From Chloroflexota bacterium (GTDB taxonomy: Bacteria > Chloroflexota > Anaerolineae > UBA4142 > SHND01), in the NCBI GenBank assembly GCA_016209205.1, contig JACQWQ010000171.1, forward strand, positions 1 to 41,301: a stretch of 41,301 bases of DNA, written 5' to 3'. The notes below the pieces were generated by a model that saw only the letters and a list, made by a program, of their open reading frames with translations, was not told the DNA's origin and did no database searches. Numbering within the stretch: position 1 is the first letter of the stretch; every line of letters starts with the position of its first letter. The translations under genes were made by a program, and so were the position numbers. Shown here piece after piece: positions 7,033 through 15,383 of this stretch.

Positions 7033-9107
7033 GCGGCAACGGAGCATTCCAAGAACGCGTCGGTCGAGCCGACAAGCCGCTCGACCGTATCGGCGTCTAT
7101 GTCTGCCACTGCGGCAGCAACATCGCGGGCACGGTGGACGTGGAAGCGGTGGCGAAATGGGCGGCGGAAAAATTAGGACGGCGCGGCGTCATTATCGCGC
7201 GCGATTACAAATTCATGTGCTCGAGTCTGGGCCAAGAGCTCATCGAAAAAGACATCAAGGAACTTGGGCTTACGCGCGTGGTCGTCGCCGCGTGCTCGCC
7301 GCATTTGCACGAACGCACGTTTCGCAAAGCCGCCCAACGCGCAGGACTGAATCCGTACTTGTGCGAACTCGTTTCGATTCGCGAACAAGATTCGTGGGTT
7401 CATTCTGACAAACACGCGGCAACCGAAAAAGCCAAAGCGATTGTTTCGGGCGGCGTCGAACGAATTATCCACCACGTCCCGCTCGAGCCGCTGCGCGTGC
7501 CCATCAATCCCGCGACGTTAATCGTGGGCGGCGGCATCGCGGGCATTCAGTCCGCGTTGGAAATCGCCGACAGTGGTTTCCCCGTTTATCTCGTCGAACG
7601 CGAACCGTCCATCGGCGGACACATGGCGCAGTTCGACAAAACCTTTCCAACGCTCGACTGCGCGGCGTGCATTCTCACGCCCAAGATGGTGGACGTGGGC
7701 GCGCATCCGAACATCACGATGCTGACGTACAGCGAGGTCGAACGCGTGGACGGCTATGTCGGCAATTTCACCGTGACGATTCGCAAAAAAGCGCGTTCCA
7801 TCAAGACGGAATTGTGTACGGGCTGCGGCGTGTGTCAGGAAAAATGTCCGAAAAAGGTTTTGGACGAAGTGTTTGAAGCGGGACTCGGTTATCGCAAAGC
7901 GGTGTACACGCCGTTCGCCCAAGCCGTGCCGAAATATCCCGTGATTGACCGCGTGAACTGCACGTACTATCAAAAAGGCACGTGCAAGGCGTGTGAAAAA
8001 TTCTGCCCCACTGGCGCGATTGATTTCAAACAAGCGGATGAAATCATCCAGGTGCAAGTGGGCAATATCATTCTCGCGACGGGCTATGATTTGTTCGACC
8101 CGCGTCAAATCGCGCAGCTCGGCTACGGGCGGCTCGCGAACGTGTTCACGAGTTTGGAATTTGAACGCTTGACGAACGCGGCGGGTCCGACGAACGGCAA
8201 AGTGGTTTTGCGCGACGGCGTGACCACGCCCCAGAGTGTCGGCATCGTTCACTGCGTGGGCAGCCGCGACCGCAACTATAACAATTACTGTTCGGTGATT
8301 TGCTGTATGCAGAGTTTGAAATTCGCGCATCTGGTCATGGAACGCACGGGCGCGACGGTGCACAACTTTTACATGGACATGCGCACCGCGTTCAAAGACT
8401 ATGACGAATTTTATCAACGTGTGTTGAGCGAAGGCGCGTTGTTTGTGCGCGGGCGCGTTGCCGAAGTGACGGACGCCGCGCGTTTGCCGGGCGAAGAAGG
8501 CAAGCTCATCATTCAGGTCGAAGACACGCTGCTCGGCAAGCAGCGCCGCATTCCCGTTGACATGGTAATTTTATCCGCGGGTTTGCAGCCGCGTCACGAC
8601 GCTCAAGAGACCGCGAAAAAATTTGGTATCTCGTGCAGCATGAACGGCTGGTTCATCGAAAAGCATCCCAAACTCGATCCCGTCGCGACCATGACCGAAG
8701 GCATTTACATCGCGGGCTGCGCGCAGGGTCCCAAGGATATTCCTTCGAGCGTCTCACAAGGCGCCGCGGCGGCGGCGCGCGTCGTCTCGAAAATTCAGCA
8801 GCACGAAATGGCGCTCGAACCGATTCGCGCCAGCATCAATCAAGACCAATGCTCGGGCTGCCGCATCTGCAACAACTTGTGTCCGTTCAACGCTATCGCG
8901 TTTCACGCCGACCGTGTGGTCTCTGAAATCAATCCCGCGTTGTGTCAGGGCTGCGGCACGTGCATCGCCGCATGTCCCGCGGGCGCGATTACAGGGACTG
9001 GATTTAGCAACGAGCAAATTCTCGCGCAGTTGGAGGGTTTGCTGATGTTGAACATTGATGTGGACGGCGGGCGCGCCAAACCGAGAGAGGAGGGCGTGAG
9101 AGCGTGA
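7029..9107 (+). CDS. hdrA: Heterodisulfide reductase subunit A (HdrA), FAD/iron-sulfur protein
   Basis: This 692-residue protein is the presumed flavin bifurcation site of the Hdr-Mvh complex. It has an N-terminal CHCGSNIAGTVD motif (about residues 22-33) and a Rossmann FAD motif VGGGIAGIQSALEIA (about 163-177). An insert ferredoxin cluster CTGCGVCQEKCP follows (about 264-275), then a Cys-rich stretch YQKGTCKACEKFCPTG. Two C-terminal [4Fe-4S] motifs, CSGCRICNNLCP and CQGCGTCIAACP, lie near residues 608-652. It overlaps hdrB by 4 bases. Its stop TGA runs directly into the word array before mvhD. Length and motif order are normal. Confidence 0.94.
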   Translation: MSGNGAFQERVGRADKPLDRIGVYVCHCGSNIAGTVDVEAVAKWAAEKLGRRGVIIARDYKFMCSSLGQELIEKDIKELGLTRVVVAACSPHLHERTFRKAAQRAGLNPYLCELVSIREQDSWVHSDKHAATEKAKAIVSGGVERIIHHVPLEPLRVPINPATLIVGGGIAGIQSALEIADSGFPVYLVEREPSIGGHMAQFDKTFPTLDCAACILTPKMVDVGAHPNITMLTYSEVERVDGYVGNFTVTIRKKARSIKTELCTGCGVCQEKCPKKVLDEVFEAGLGYRKAVYTPFAQAVPKYPVIDRVNCTYYQKGTCKACEKFCPTGAIDFKQADEIIQVQVGNIILATGYDLFDPRQIAQLGYGRLANVFTSLEFERLTNAAGPTNGKVVLRDGVTTPQSVGIVHCVGSRDRNYNNYCSVICCMQSLKFAHLVMERTGATVHNFYMDMRTAFKDYDEFYQRVLSEGALFVRGRVAEVTDAARLPGEEGKLIIQVEDTLLGKQRRIPVDMVILSAGLQPRHDAQETAKKFGISCSMNGWFIEKHPKLDPVATMTEGIYIAGCAQGPKDIPSSVSQGAAAAARVVSKIQQHEMALEPIRASINQDQCSGCRICNNLCPFNAIAFHADRVVSEINPALCQGCGTCIAACPAGAITGTGFSNEQILAQLEGLLMLNIDVDGGRAKPREEGVRA

Positions 9108-9238
9108 TAGCGTGAAACGTCAAACGTCAAACGTGAGACCTGCGACCTGCGACCTGAAACCTGCGACCTGCGACCTGAGACGTGCGACGTGCGACGTGAA
9201 ACGTGAAACATGACGTTTGACGCATGACGTTTGAGAAT
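9108..9238. repeat. GCGACCTG / ACGTCAAACG word array between hdrA and mvhD
   Basis: The array starts at the hdrA stop. Words GTGAAACGTC, TGCGACCTG and ACGTGCGACG follow one another. The right end (GACGTTTGA, about 9213-9234) is the complement of the left-end word TCAAACGTC. The 135-bp spacer breaks the otherwise tightly coupled hdr-mvh operon. Confidence 0.8.
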
Positions 9239-9242
9239 AACT

Positions 9243-9773
9243 ATGATTGAACAATTCGAACCCACCATCATCGGTTTCACCTGTAATTGGTGCAGTTACC
9301 GCGCGGCGGACCTGGCAGGCACAGCGCGTTTGAAATATCCGCCGAACATTCGCTTGATTCGCTTGATGTGCTCGGGGCGACTCGATCCGACGTTTGTGCT
9401 GCAAGCATTCGCGCTCGGCGCGGACGGCGTGATGCTGACGGGCTGTCATCCGGGCGAATGTCATTACATCGAACAAAATTACAAGGCGCTGCGCCGCTAT
9501 ATGCTGCTTCAGCGTTTGCTCGCGCAAATGGGCATCGAACCCGAACGCTTGAAATTGGTGTGGGCAAGCGCGGCAGAAGGCGCGAAATTTGCAGAAGAAG
9601 TGACGCGCTTTGTGGAACAAATCCGCGCGCTCGGTCCACTCAACTGGGGTGACAAGGTACAAGTCTCAAGTGGCAAGTCTCAGGTGACAAATGACAATGA
9701 GATGCAAGCCCCGTCACCCGTCACCCGACCCCTTCCGCGGAGGTGCCCGCATGAGTACCAACGGCAATCATAA
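9243..9773 (+). CDS. mvhD: Hydrogenase-associated [2Fe-2S] subunit MvhD
   Basis: This 176-residue protein connects the MvhAG hydrogenase to HdrA. Cysteines expected for its cluster are visible in FTCNWCSY, LMCSGRLD and GCHPGECHY. The core ends near residue 142, as usual. The last 35 or so residues are read from spacer-like repeat sequence (GTCACCCGTCACCC) and overlap the mvhG start by 23 bases, so the tail looks non-native. The ATG at 9243 is preferred over an upstream TTG because homology begins there. The ribosome-binding site is weak. Confidence 0.9.
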   Translation: MIEQFEPTIIGFTCNWCSYRAADLAGTARLKYPPNIRLIRLMCSGRLDPTFVLQAFALGADGVMLTGCHPGECHYIEQNYKALRRYMLLQRLLAQMGIEPERLKLVWASAAEGAKFAEEVTRFVEQIRALGPLNWGDKVQVSSGKSQVTNDNEMQAPSPVTRPLPRRCPHEYQRQS

Positions 9774-10746
9774 CAAGCCAAAGTTTGCGATGTATTGGGC
9801 GGCGTCGTGCGGCGGCTGCGAAATCGCGGTGCTGAACATTCACGAAAAAATCTTGGACATGGACGCGAATTTCGACGTGGTGTTTTGGCCCGTCGCGATG
9901 GACGCAAAATACAAAGACGTCGAAGCGATGCCCGACGAGTCCATTTTGCTGACCTTGTTCAACGGCTCGATTCGCAACGACGAGAATGAGCACATCGCCA
10001 AACTCTTGCGCCGCAAATCAAAAATTCTGGTCGCGTTCGGTTCGTGCGCGTGCGAGGGCTGCGTTCCCGCGCTGGCGAATCTCTCGAGCACGCGCGAAAT
10101 TTTTGATGCGGCGTACGAAAGCGTTAGCACCGACAATCCCGAACACCTGCGCCCCATTCCGGCGTACGCGATGCCTGAAGGCGAAATCAGAATCCCGGAA
10201 TTTTATCCGACCATCCGAACGCTCGATCAGGTCGTCCAGGTGGATTACTACATGCCGGGCTGTCCGCCCGAATCACATCAAATCGCCGCAGTGATTGATT
10301 TGGTCGTACAAGTTTTGCAAGGCAAAGCGGAACTGCCGCCTGCGGGCAGTGTCATCGGCGCGTTCGGCTCGACGGTGTGCGACGAGTGCAAACGCACGCG
10401 CGATGTCAAGAAAATCAAATCCTTCGCGCGCATCCAAGATTTTCGTCCCGACCCCGCGCTGTGTTTGCTCGAACAAGGAATTTTGTGCAGTGGCCCCGCG
10501 ACGCGCAGCGGCTGCGGCGCGTTGTGTCCCCTCGCGGGCGCGCCGTGCGTCGGCTGTTACGGTCCCGCCAACGGCGCGTTGGATTACGGCGCGCGTTTGT
10601 TGAGCGCCATCGCGTCGGTGATTGACAGCAACGATCCTGAAGAGATTGATACGATTCTCGACGGCATTCCCGATCCGGCGGGTTCGTTTTATCGGTTCAA
10701 TCTCGCGGGGTCGGTGCTGCACGCGAACAGAAAAGCATGGAATTGA
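9751..10746 (+). CDS. mvhG: [NiFe]-hydrogenase small subunit, F420-non-reducing type (MvhG)
   Basis: This 331-residue iron-sulfur subunit carries electrons from the [NiFe] site to MvhD. The N-terminal CGGC motif (C20, C23 in AASCGGCE) binds the proximal cluster. Further Cys lie in FGSCACEGC, MPGCPPE and a C-terminal ferredoxin-like run including SGCGALCP and APCVGCYGP. The start at 9751 has GCGGAGGTG upstream; a longer frame opens at 9691 within repeats. There is no twin-arginine signal, so the enzyme is cytoplasmic. The partner large subunit lies 1.8 kb downstream, behind an accessory insert. Confidence 0.92.
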   Translation: MSTNGNHNKPKFAMYWAASCGGCEIAVLNIHEKILDMDANFDVVFWPVAMDAKYKDVEAMPDESILLTLFNGSIRNDENEHIAKLLRRKSKILVAFGSCACEGCVPALANLSSTREIFDAAYESVSTDNPEHLRPIPAYAMPEGEIRIPEFYPTIRTLDQVVQVDYYMPGCPPESHQIAAVIDLVVQVLQGKAELPPAGSVIGAFGSTVCDECKRTRDVKKIKSFARIQDFRPDPALCLLEQGILCSGPATRSGCGALCPLAGAPCVGCYGPANGALDYGARLLSAIASVIDSNDPEEIDTILDGIPDPAGSFYRFNLAGSVLHANRKAWN

Positions 10747-10797
10747 GGGAACTGAGGGAATGCGGGAATGAGGGAATCCCTCAGTTCTCTCCCAGTG
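10746..10797. repeat. GAGGGAATG word array after mvhG
   Basis: The words GAGGGAACT, GAGGGAATG and GCGGGAATG run from just after the mvhG stop. They are answered by TCCCTCAGTTCTC at the right end, so the spacer can fold back on itself. It lies between mvhG and the broken small gene. Confidence 0.65.
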
Positions 10798-10821
10798 ATT
10801 GACGAGATGGAGGAACGACCT

Positions 10822-11153
10822 ATGTTTCATCTCGAACTTGACAGTGAACAAGTCGAATTGCTGCGTCAAGTATTGCAGCGTTCGCTCAACGAGCTGCGCG
10901 AAGAAATCGCCAGCACCGAGGATTATGATTATCGTCAAGACTTGAGTGCAGGAGGCGCAGTTGAAAAAGATCATCGCGGCGCTGCAAACGCCTGCTCTCC
11001 CGCAGCTAGAGCGAATTCCTGATTCGTTTGTGGGATGGTAGGGGCAATCCCTTGTGGTTGCCCAACTGGAATGGGCGAGGACAAGCCGTCGCCCCTACGC
11101 TGACACCACCAATCAATTCGGAATCCGCTCTAGTTAAAGAAGGAGTGACCTGA
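10822..11153 (+). pseudogene. Broken small coiled-coil-like gene (frameshift plus MITE insertion)
   Basis: GGAGG at 10810-10814 precedes ATG 10822. The first 41 residues (MFHLELDSEQVELLRQ to YDYRQDL) are a charged, heptad-like segment similar to small hypothetical proteins common in Chloroflexota. Frame is lost by one base near 10945. In the new frame it continues VQEAQLKKIIAALQTPALPQ to 11005, where the 124-bp unit of a MITE-like element is inserted. Removing the frameshift and the element gives an ORF ending LVKEGVT with a stop at 11151-11153. The function is unknown. Confidence 0.65.
11006..11133. mobile_element. MITE-like element, copy B1 (128 bp with both CTAG ends)
   Basis: The ends are CTAGAGCGAATTCC and GGAATCCGCTCTAG (14-bp terminal inverted repeats, one mismatch). 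The interior has an inner inverted repeat GTAGGGGC/GCCCCTAC. It reads base for base the same as copy B2 at 27789-27916. Deleting one 124-bp unit leaves a single CTAG and a continuous ORF, so CTAG is probably a 4-bp target duplication. It carries no coding capacity. Confidence 0.88.
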
Positions 11154-11154
11154 A

Positions 11155-11352
11155 ATGAAAGAAATCTTGCGCGCGCTGGGCGCGCTCGCGGCAATGGTGC
11201 TTTGAGGCGGTCTGGTGTACGCCGTGTGCGTCATCTGGCCCCTGAATCTTGATGCCGCTGTGGGCACGCTGTTGGGTTTGGCGGCTGCATTCGTCATTTT
11301 GGTCCAGTACATTTTGGGATTAATGAAACGAATGCGTACTGCCACGAACTAG
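11155..11352 (+). pseudogene. Small membrane protein gene with in-frame TGA at codon 17
   Basis: AAGGAGTGACC precedes ATG 11155. The frame reads MKEILRALGALAAMVL, then TGA (11203-11205), then GGLVYAVCVIWPL and a second hydrophobic segment, ending TAG at 11350-11352 (65 codons with the TGA). Hydrophobicity continues smoothly across the TGA. A single change of TGG to TGA would explain it. It could also be a sequencing error or, less likely, recoding. Family not recognised. Confidence 0.5.
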
Positions 11353-11367
11353 AGGATGTCTATCTCA

Positions 11368-12555
11368 ATGAATGCAATGATTCGAGTGATGCTGGCGCTT
11401 GTGCTCTGTGTTTTGGCTGGTTGTGCCGTCGCGCCAACGGCGGTGCCGCAAGCGCCGACTCTGCCGCCAACTCTGACAACTCTTCCAGCAACTCCCAAAC
11501 CTGCGGCAACTGCATCCGCGTCTCCCGTCGCCGAAACCGTCGCGCCAACCATCCAGAAACCGGCAGCGCTCCCACTCTCGGAACTTGGACCGTACCAAAC
11601 GGGTGTGCGCTCTTTCAAGTTCGAGGATGCCAGCCGCGGAGGACGCAAGGTAAACATTACGGTGTGGTACCCGGGCATTCGCCCGCCGGAGCGCAGCAGC
11701 AATTTCCCGACGCGCGATGCCGCGCCGGACTCGCGCGGTGCGCCCTATCCGCTGATTCTGTCTTCAACCATGGTCGCAGAAATCTTTGCGCCGCATCTCG
11801 CCTCGCACGGATTTGTCGTGGCGGGCGTGGATGGAATTGGTCCGTACTCTCAGATGAATGAACGGATGATTGACCAACCACTCGACATCTTGTTTATGCT
11901 GGAACAGCTGGCGTCCGCGCCGCCACCGAGTCTGGAGGGAATGATTGACGCCGAGCGCGCCGGGGCGATGGGCTACTCGTTTGACGGCTACAATACCCTT
12001 GCCATGAGCGGGGCGCGCATCAATCCCGAATATTACCTGGCGCAATGTCCCACACCGGACGCGACGACCAAAGCGATTCTGGGAAAAACGCTATCCGCCT
12101 TTAGCTGCGCTCCGGCTCAAGAGTGGGATAAATTCGCAGCTCATGCAGGCAAGACCATCACCACCAGCCAGGACGGACTATGGCAGCCGATGACGGACAA
12201 GCGGATTCGCGCCGTGATGCCAATGGCAGGCGAAGGATGGTGGTTGTTCGGCGAAAAAGGACTGGCGAGCGTGGATCGCCCCACCCTGATGCTCGCGGCG
12301 ACAGAGGATGAACTCTACAAAGAAAATGCGCTGATCTTTGAGTATCTGGGCGCGTCCGACAAGGCGCTGATTTCGTTCGTAGGTCGCGATCATATGATGG
12401 TATTTGATCCCGAGTCGGTGGCGCGCATGAGTCATTTCGCAACGGCATTCTTTGGCTATCACCTCCAGAATCGTCAAGACTATGCCAAATACTATGCAAA
12501 GGATTTCGTGGAGCAGTTCGACGCTTTGGCATGGGGAGTGTACAAAACCAAGTGA
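11368..12555 (+). CDS. Alpha/beta-hydrolase lipoprotein (PAF-acetylhydrolase/dienelactone hydrolase-like)
   Basis: This 395-residue predicted surface lipoprotein has a lipobox LAGC about 20 residues in. A Pro/Thr/Ala-rich linker runs to about residue 65, then an alpha/beta-hydrolase domain begins with VNITVWYPG. The probable nucleophile elbow is GAMGYSFDGYNT, where the usual GxSxG is GYSFDG, so Asp replaces the final Gly. A late LMLAATEDELYKEN and FVGRDHMMVF could hold the acid and His. The ATG at 11368 is preferred because AGAGGA lies 11 bases upstream; 11356 and 11377 are alternatives. It sits oddly between mvhG and mvhA and probably has no role in the hydrogenase. Confidence 0.75.
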   Translation: MNAMIRVMLALVLCVLAGCAVAPTAVPQAPTLPPTLTTLPATPKPAATASASPVAETVAPTIQKPAALPLSELGPYQTGVRSFKFEDASRGGRKVNITVWYPGIRPPERSSNFPTRDAAPDSRGAPYPLILSSTMVAEIFAPHLASHGFVVAGVDGIGPYSQMNERMIDQPLDILFMLEQLASAPPPSLEGMIDAERAGAMGYSFDGYNTLAMSGARINPEYYLAQCPTPDATTKAILGKTLSAFSCAPAQEWDKFAAHAGKTITTSQDGLWQPMTDKRIRAVMPMAGEGWWLFGEKGLASVDRPTLMLAATEDELYKENALIFEYLGASDKALISFVGRDHMMVFDPESVARMSHFATAFFGYHLQNRQDYAKYYAKDFVEQFDALAWGVYKTK

Positions 12556-12563
12556 GAGAAACT

Positions 12564-14030
12564 ATGAAACGCATCACGATTGATCCAATTACGCGGTTAG
12601 AGGGTCACGGCAAGATTGAAATTTTTCTCGACGATGCGGGGAATGTCGCCAACACATATTTTCAAATCCCCGAACTGCGCGGGTTTGAACGCTTTTGCGT
12701 CGGGCGTCCCGTCGAAGAAATGCCGGTGCTGACGAACCGCATCTGCGGCGTGTGCCCCGAAGCGCACCACATGGCGGCGGCAAAAGCGGCGGACGCGGTG
12801 TATCACGTGGAAATTCCGCGCGCCGCGAAAAAATTGCGCGAACTTTTATATAGCGCGTTTTACGTCACCGACCACACGACGCATTTTTACGCGCTGGGCG
12901 GACCCGATTTTGTGATGGGTCCTGACGCGCCGGTGGCGGAACGCAACATCCTCGGCGTCATTCACAAGGTCGGCCTCGAAATCGGCGGCAAAGTGATCGA
13001 GTGCCGCAAGTATGGTCACACCGTCGTCGAAATGATCGGCGGACGCAAGGTGCATCCGTGTACGTCCATCCCCGGCGGTCTGACCAAAGGCATTACGGAG
13101 GAGCAGCGCGTCGAGATTGAACGGATGGGCCGCTGGGCGATTGATTTCGCGCAGTTCAGTTTGAAATTGTTCAACGACATTGTGCTCGGCAATCCGGCGT
13201 ACGTGGATTTGATTCTCGGCGATATTTACACACACCGCACGTATTACATCGGCACGGTGGACGAAAACAATCGCGTGAATTTTTACGACGGCTTGGTGAG
13301 CGTCGTAGACCCCGAAGGCAAACGCATCGGCAAGTACGCGGCGCACGAATACACCGATTGGATTGCGGAACGCGTCGAGCCGTGGACGTACTTGAAATTC
13401 CCGTACCTGAAAAAAATCGGCTGGAAAGGTTTTACCGACGGCAAAGATTCGGGCGTGTACATGGCGACGCCGCTCTCGCGTCTCAACGCGGCGGACGGCA
13501 TGGCGACCCCGCGCGCACAGGAAGAATACGAACGCTTTTACGCGACGCTCGGCGGCAAGCCCGTGCATCAACGTTTGGCAACGCACTGGGCGCGCTTGAT
13601 TGAATTGTTGTACGCGGCAGAGCGTTGGGTCGAACTCGCGACGGACCCTGAAATCACGTCCGACGATTTTCGCGTCATCCCAACCGAAACGCCGACCGAA
13701 GGCGTCGGCATTGTCGAGGCGCCGCGCGGCACACTCACGCACCACTACTCGACGGACGCGCGCGGCATTGTCACAAAGGTAAACCTCATCGTCGGCACGA
13801 CGAATAATTACGCGCCCATCAGCATGAGCATCAAAAAAGCCGCGCAGAATTTCATCCATAACGGCAGCGTGATTTCCGAAGGCATGTTGAATCGCGTCGA
13901 AATGGCATTCCGCGCGTACGATCCGTGTTTCGGCTGCGCCACCCATTCGCTTCCAGGGCAAATGCCGTTGGAGGTGACGATACGCGACGCGCGGGGTGAG
14001 GTTGTAGATGTGTTGCGACATTACTGTTGA
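12564..14030 (+). CDS. mvhA: [NiFe]-hydrogenase large subunit, F420-non-reducing type (MvhA)
   Basis: This 488-residue catalytic subunit oxidises H2 at a Ni-Fe site. Ligand motif L1 is RICGVC (C61, C64). The C-terminal motif is DPCFGC (C455, C458), followed by ATH and a 27-residue tail that a maturation protease would remove after His461. The start at 12564 is the first that gives the conserved [13 protein letters not shown]. It begins 8 bases after the hydrolase stop. All metal ligands are present, so the enzyme should be active. No selenocysteine codon is used. The maturation protease follows. Confidence 0.94.
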   Translation: MKRITIDPITRLEGHGKIEIFLDDAGNVANTYFQIPELRGFERFCVGRPVEEMPVLTNRICGVCPEAHHMAAAKAADAVYHVEIPRAAKKLRELLYSAFYVTDHTTHFYALGGPDFVMGPDAPVAERNILGVIHKVGLEIGGKVIECRKYGHTVVEMIGGRKVHPCTSIPGGLTKGITEEQRVEIERMGRWAIDFAQFSLKLFNDIVLGNPAYVDLILGDIYTHRTYYIGTVDENNRVNFYDGLVSVVDPEGKRIGKYAAHEYTDWIAERVEPWTYLKFPYLKKIGWKGFTDGKDSGVYMATPLSRLNAADGMATPRAQEEYERFYATLGGKPVHQRLATHWARLIELLYAAERWVELATDPEITSDDFRVIPTETPTEGVGIVEAPRGTLTHHYSTDARGIVTKVNLIVGTTNNYAPISMSIKKAAQNFIHNGSVISEGMLNRVEMAFRAYDPCFGCATHSLPGQMPLEVTIRDARGEVVDVLRHYC

Positions 14031-14285
14031 TGGAGAGATGGAGAGCGGGAGAGCGGGAGAGATGGAGAGCGGGAGAGCGGGAGAGATGGAGAGCGGGAGA
14101 GCGGGAGAGATGGAGAGCGAGAGAGCGGGAGAGATGGAGAGCGAGAGAGCGGGAGAGATGGAGAGCGGGAGAGATAGAGAGCGGGAGAGCGGGAGAGATG
14201 GAGAGCACCACTCCCTCACTCCATCACTCCACCACTCCCTCACTCCATCACTCCACCACTCCCTCACTCCATCACCCCATCGCTC
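14031..14285. repeat. GGAGAGATGGAGAGCG minisatellite with complementary ACTCCATCACTCC half
   Basis: From the mvhA stop to about 14205, purine-rich units GGGAGAGATGGAGAGC repeat about ten times. From 14209 to 14280, pyrimidine-rich units CACTCCATCACTCCACCACTC repeat about four times. The two halves could pair partly. The right half runs into the start of the hydrogenase protease gene and has replaced its start region. Confidence 0.85.
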
Positions 14286-14849
14286 CCTCACGTCCTCGTT
14301 CTCGCGCTCGGCAATCCGCTGCTCGGCGACGACGGCGTGGGCTGGCGCGTCGCGGAAATGTTGCAGCTGCAATTGCGCGCGACAGAAATGAGCGCGCCAT
14401 TTGCTATCAGCCATTCGCCATCGGCTATCCGCCATCCGCCACCCGCCATCGAAATTGATTTCGCGTGCAGCGGCGGTCTCGCGTTGATGGAACGCTTGAT
14501 CGGTTACGAACGCGTGCTGCTCATTGACGCGGTGCAGTTGGACGACGAACCGATTGGCAGCGTGCGCCAATTGCGGCTTGAAGATTTGCCCGATCCATCG
14601 GCGGGACATTCCGCGTCCGCGCACGACACAACGCTGTCGAACGCGCTCGCGGTGGGACGCGCGTTGAATGCGCCCCTGCCCACACAAGTGGAGGTCATCG
14701 CAATTCAAGCCGCGCGCGTGTATGATTTTTCCGAAACGCTCTCGCCCGTAGTTGACGCGGCGGTTCCGTATGCGGTGTCACTTGCTAAAGAGTGGTGCGC
14801 GCAAAATACATTGTCCGATGCAACATTGCGTAATGGGAAGAACGAATAA
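14283..14849 (+). CDS. Hydrogenase maturation protease (HyaD/HycI family), start codon lost in repeat
   Basis: The family opening LVLALGNPLLGDDGVGWRV is clear from about 14295, and its Asp would bind nickel during processing. Later motifs are LLIDAVQLDD and AHDTTLSNALAVGRAL. In this frame there is no ATG, GTG or TTG between the mvhA stop and the GTG at 14337, which lies inside the conserved GDDGVGW motif. The real start is therefore non-standard, lies in another frame, or has been destroyed by the repeat. About 20 residues near 14394-14452 (AISHSPSAIRHPPP) come from an in-frame GCCATCCGCCA word insertion. It would cleave the MvhA tail. Confidence 0.75.
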   Translation, partial: LPHVLVLALGNPLLGDDGVGWRVAEMLQLQLRATEMSAPFAISHSPSAIRHPPPAIEIDFACSGGLALMERLIGYERVLLIDAVQLDDEPIGSVRQLRLEDLPDPSAGHSASAHDTTLSNALAVGRALNAPLPTQVEVIAIQAARVYDFSETLSPVVDAAVPYAVSLAKEWCAQNTLSDATLRNGKNE

Positions 14850-14899
14850 ATTCGTTACTCCGTGCCCCGTCACCCGTCACCTTTACCAAGGAGGAACTT

Positions 14900-15373
14900 A
14901 TGGTCTCACCCGAATTGTTACGACGCTATCCGTTCTTTGGCTGTTTGGATGAAACGCAGACCAAGGCGCTCGCGATGATTGCGGAAGAAGTGGCTTGTGC
15001 GCGCGGCGTGCAGATTTTTGCCGAAGGGGAGCCCGCGCGCTATTTGGATTTGCTGATGGAAGGCAGTGTGGACCTGTTTTTCATCGCGAGCCGTGACCCG
15101 CGCGATCAACTCTTGGTTGGCGAGATCAACCCCGGCGAGCCGTTCAGCATTTCGGCAATGATCGAGCCGTACCTGTTGACTTCGTCCGCCGTCGCGGCAA
15201 CCCATTGTCGCCTTTTGCGCCTCGACGCGCCCGCGCTGCGCGCGTTGTGCGAAGTGGACTGCCGTCTCGGCTACACACTGATGCGCCAATTGGCAACCGT
15301 GGCCATTCGCCGCCTCGATACCACGCGCATTCAACTCGCCGCCGCGCGCAAAGAAGAACGCGTGCCCGCCTGA
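14900..15373 (+). CDS. Cyclic-nucleotide-binding (Crp/Fnr cNMP) domain protein without DNA-binding domain
   Basis: This 157-residue cytoplasmic protein has a single cNMP-binding beta-roll: PFFGCLDETQTKALA, IFAEGEPARYLDLLMEGSVDLFF, then GEPFSISAMIEPYLLTSSAVA. No helix-turn-helix follows; it ends after a helix with KEERVPA. It has a strong AAGGAGGAACTT site before the ATG. Its place at the end of the hydrogenase operon suggests a sensory or regulatory role, but it may bind a ligand other than cAMP. The arginine of the classic phosphate-binding cassette is not evident. Confidence 0.8.
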   Translation: MVSPELLRRYPFFGCLDETQTKALAMIAEEVACARGVQIFAEGEPARYLDLLMEGSVDLFFIASRDPRDQLLVGEINPGEPFSISAMIEPYLLTSSAVAATHCRLLRLDAPALRALCEVDCRLGYTLMRQLATVAIRRLDTTRIQLAAARKEERVPA

Positions 15374-15383
15374 ATACGCATTT

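Noticed and set aside
11203-11205. TGA as selenocysteine codon
   Set aside because: No redox motif surrounds it, no selenoprotein is evident elsewhere in the window, and the flanking gene is also broken. A point mutation or error is simpler.
14337-14339. GTG as start of the hydrogenase maturation protease
   Set aside because: It lies inside the conserved GDDGVGW motif, so a protein starting there would lack its nickel-binding Asp.
12846-14708. 620-codon open frame on - strand
   Set aside because: It is antisense to mvhA, the repeat region and the protease. The middle is pure minisatellite, and the opposite strand has clear motifs.
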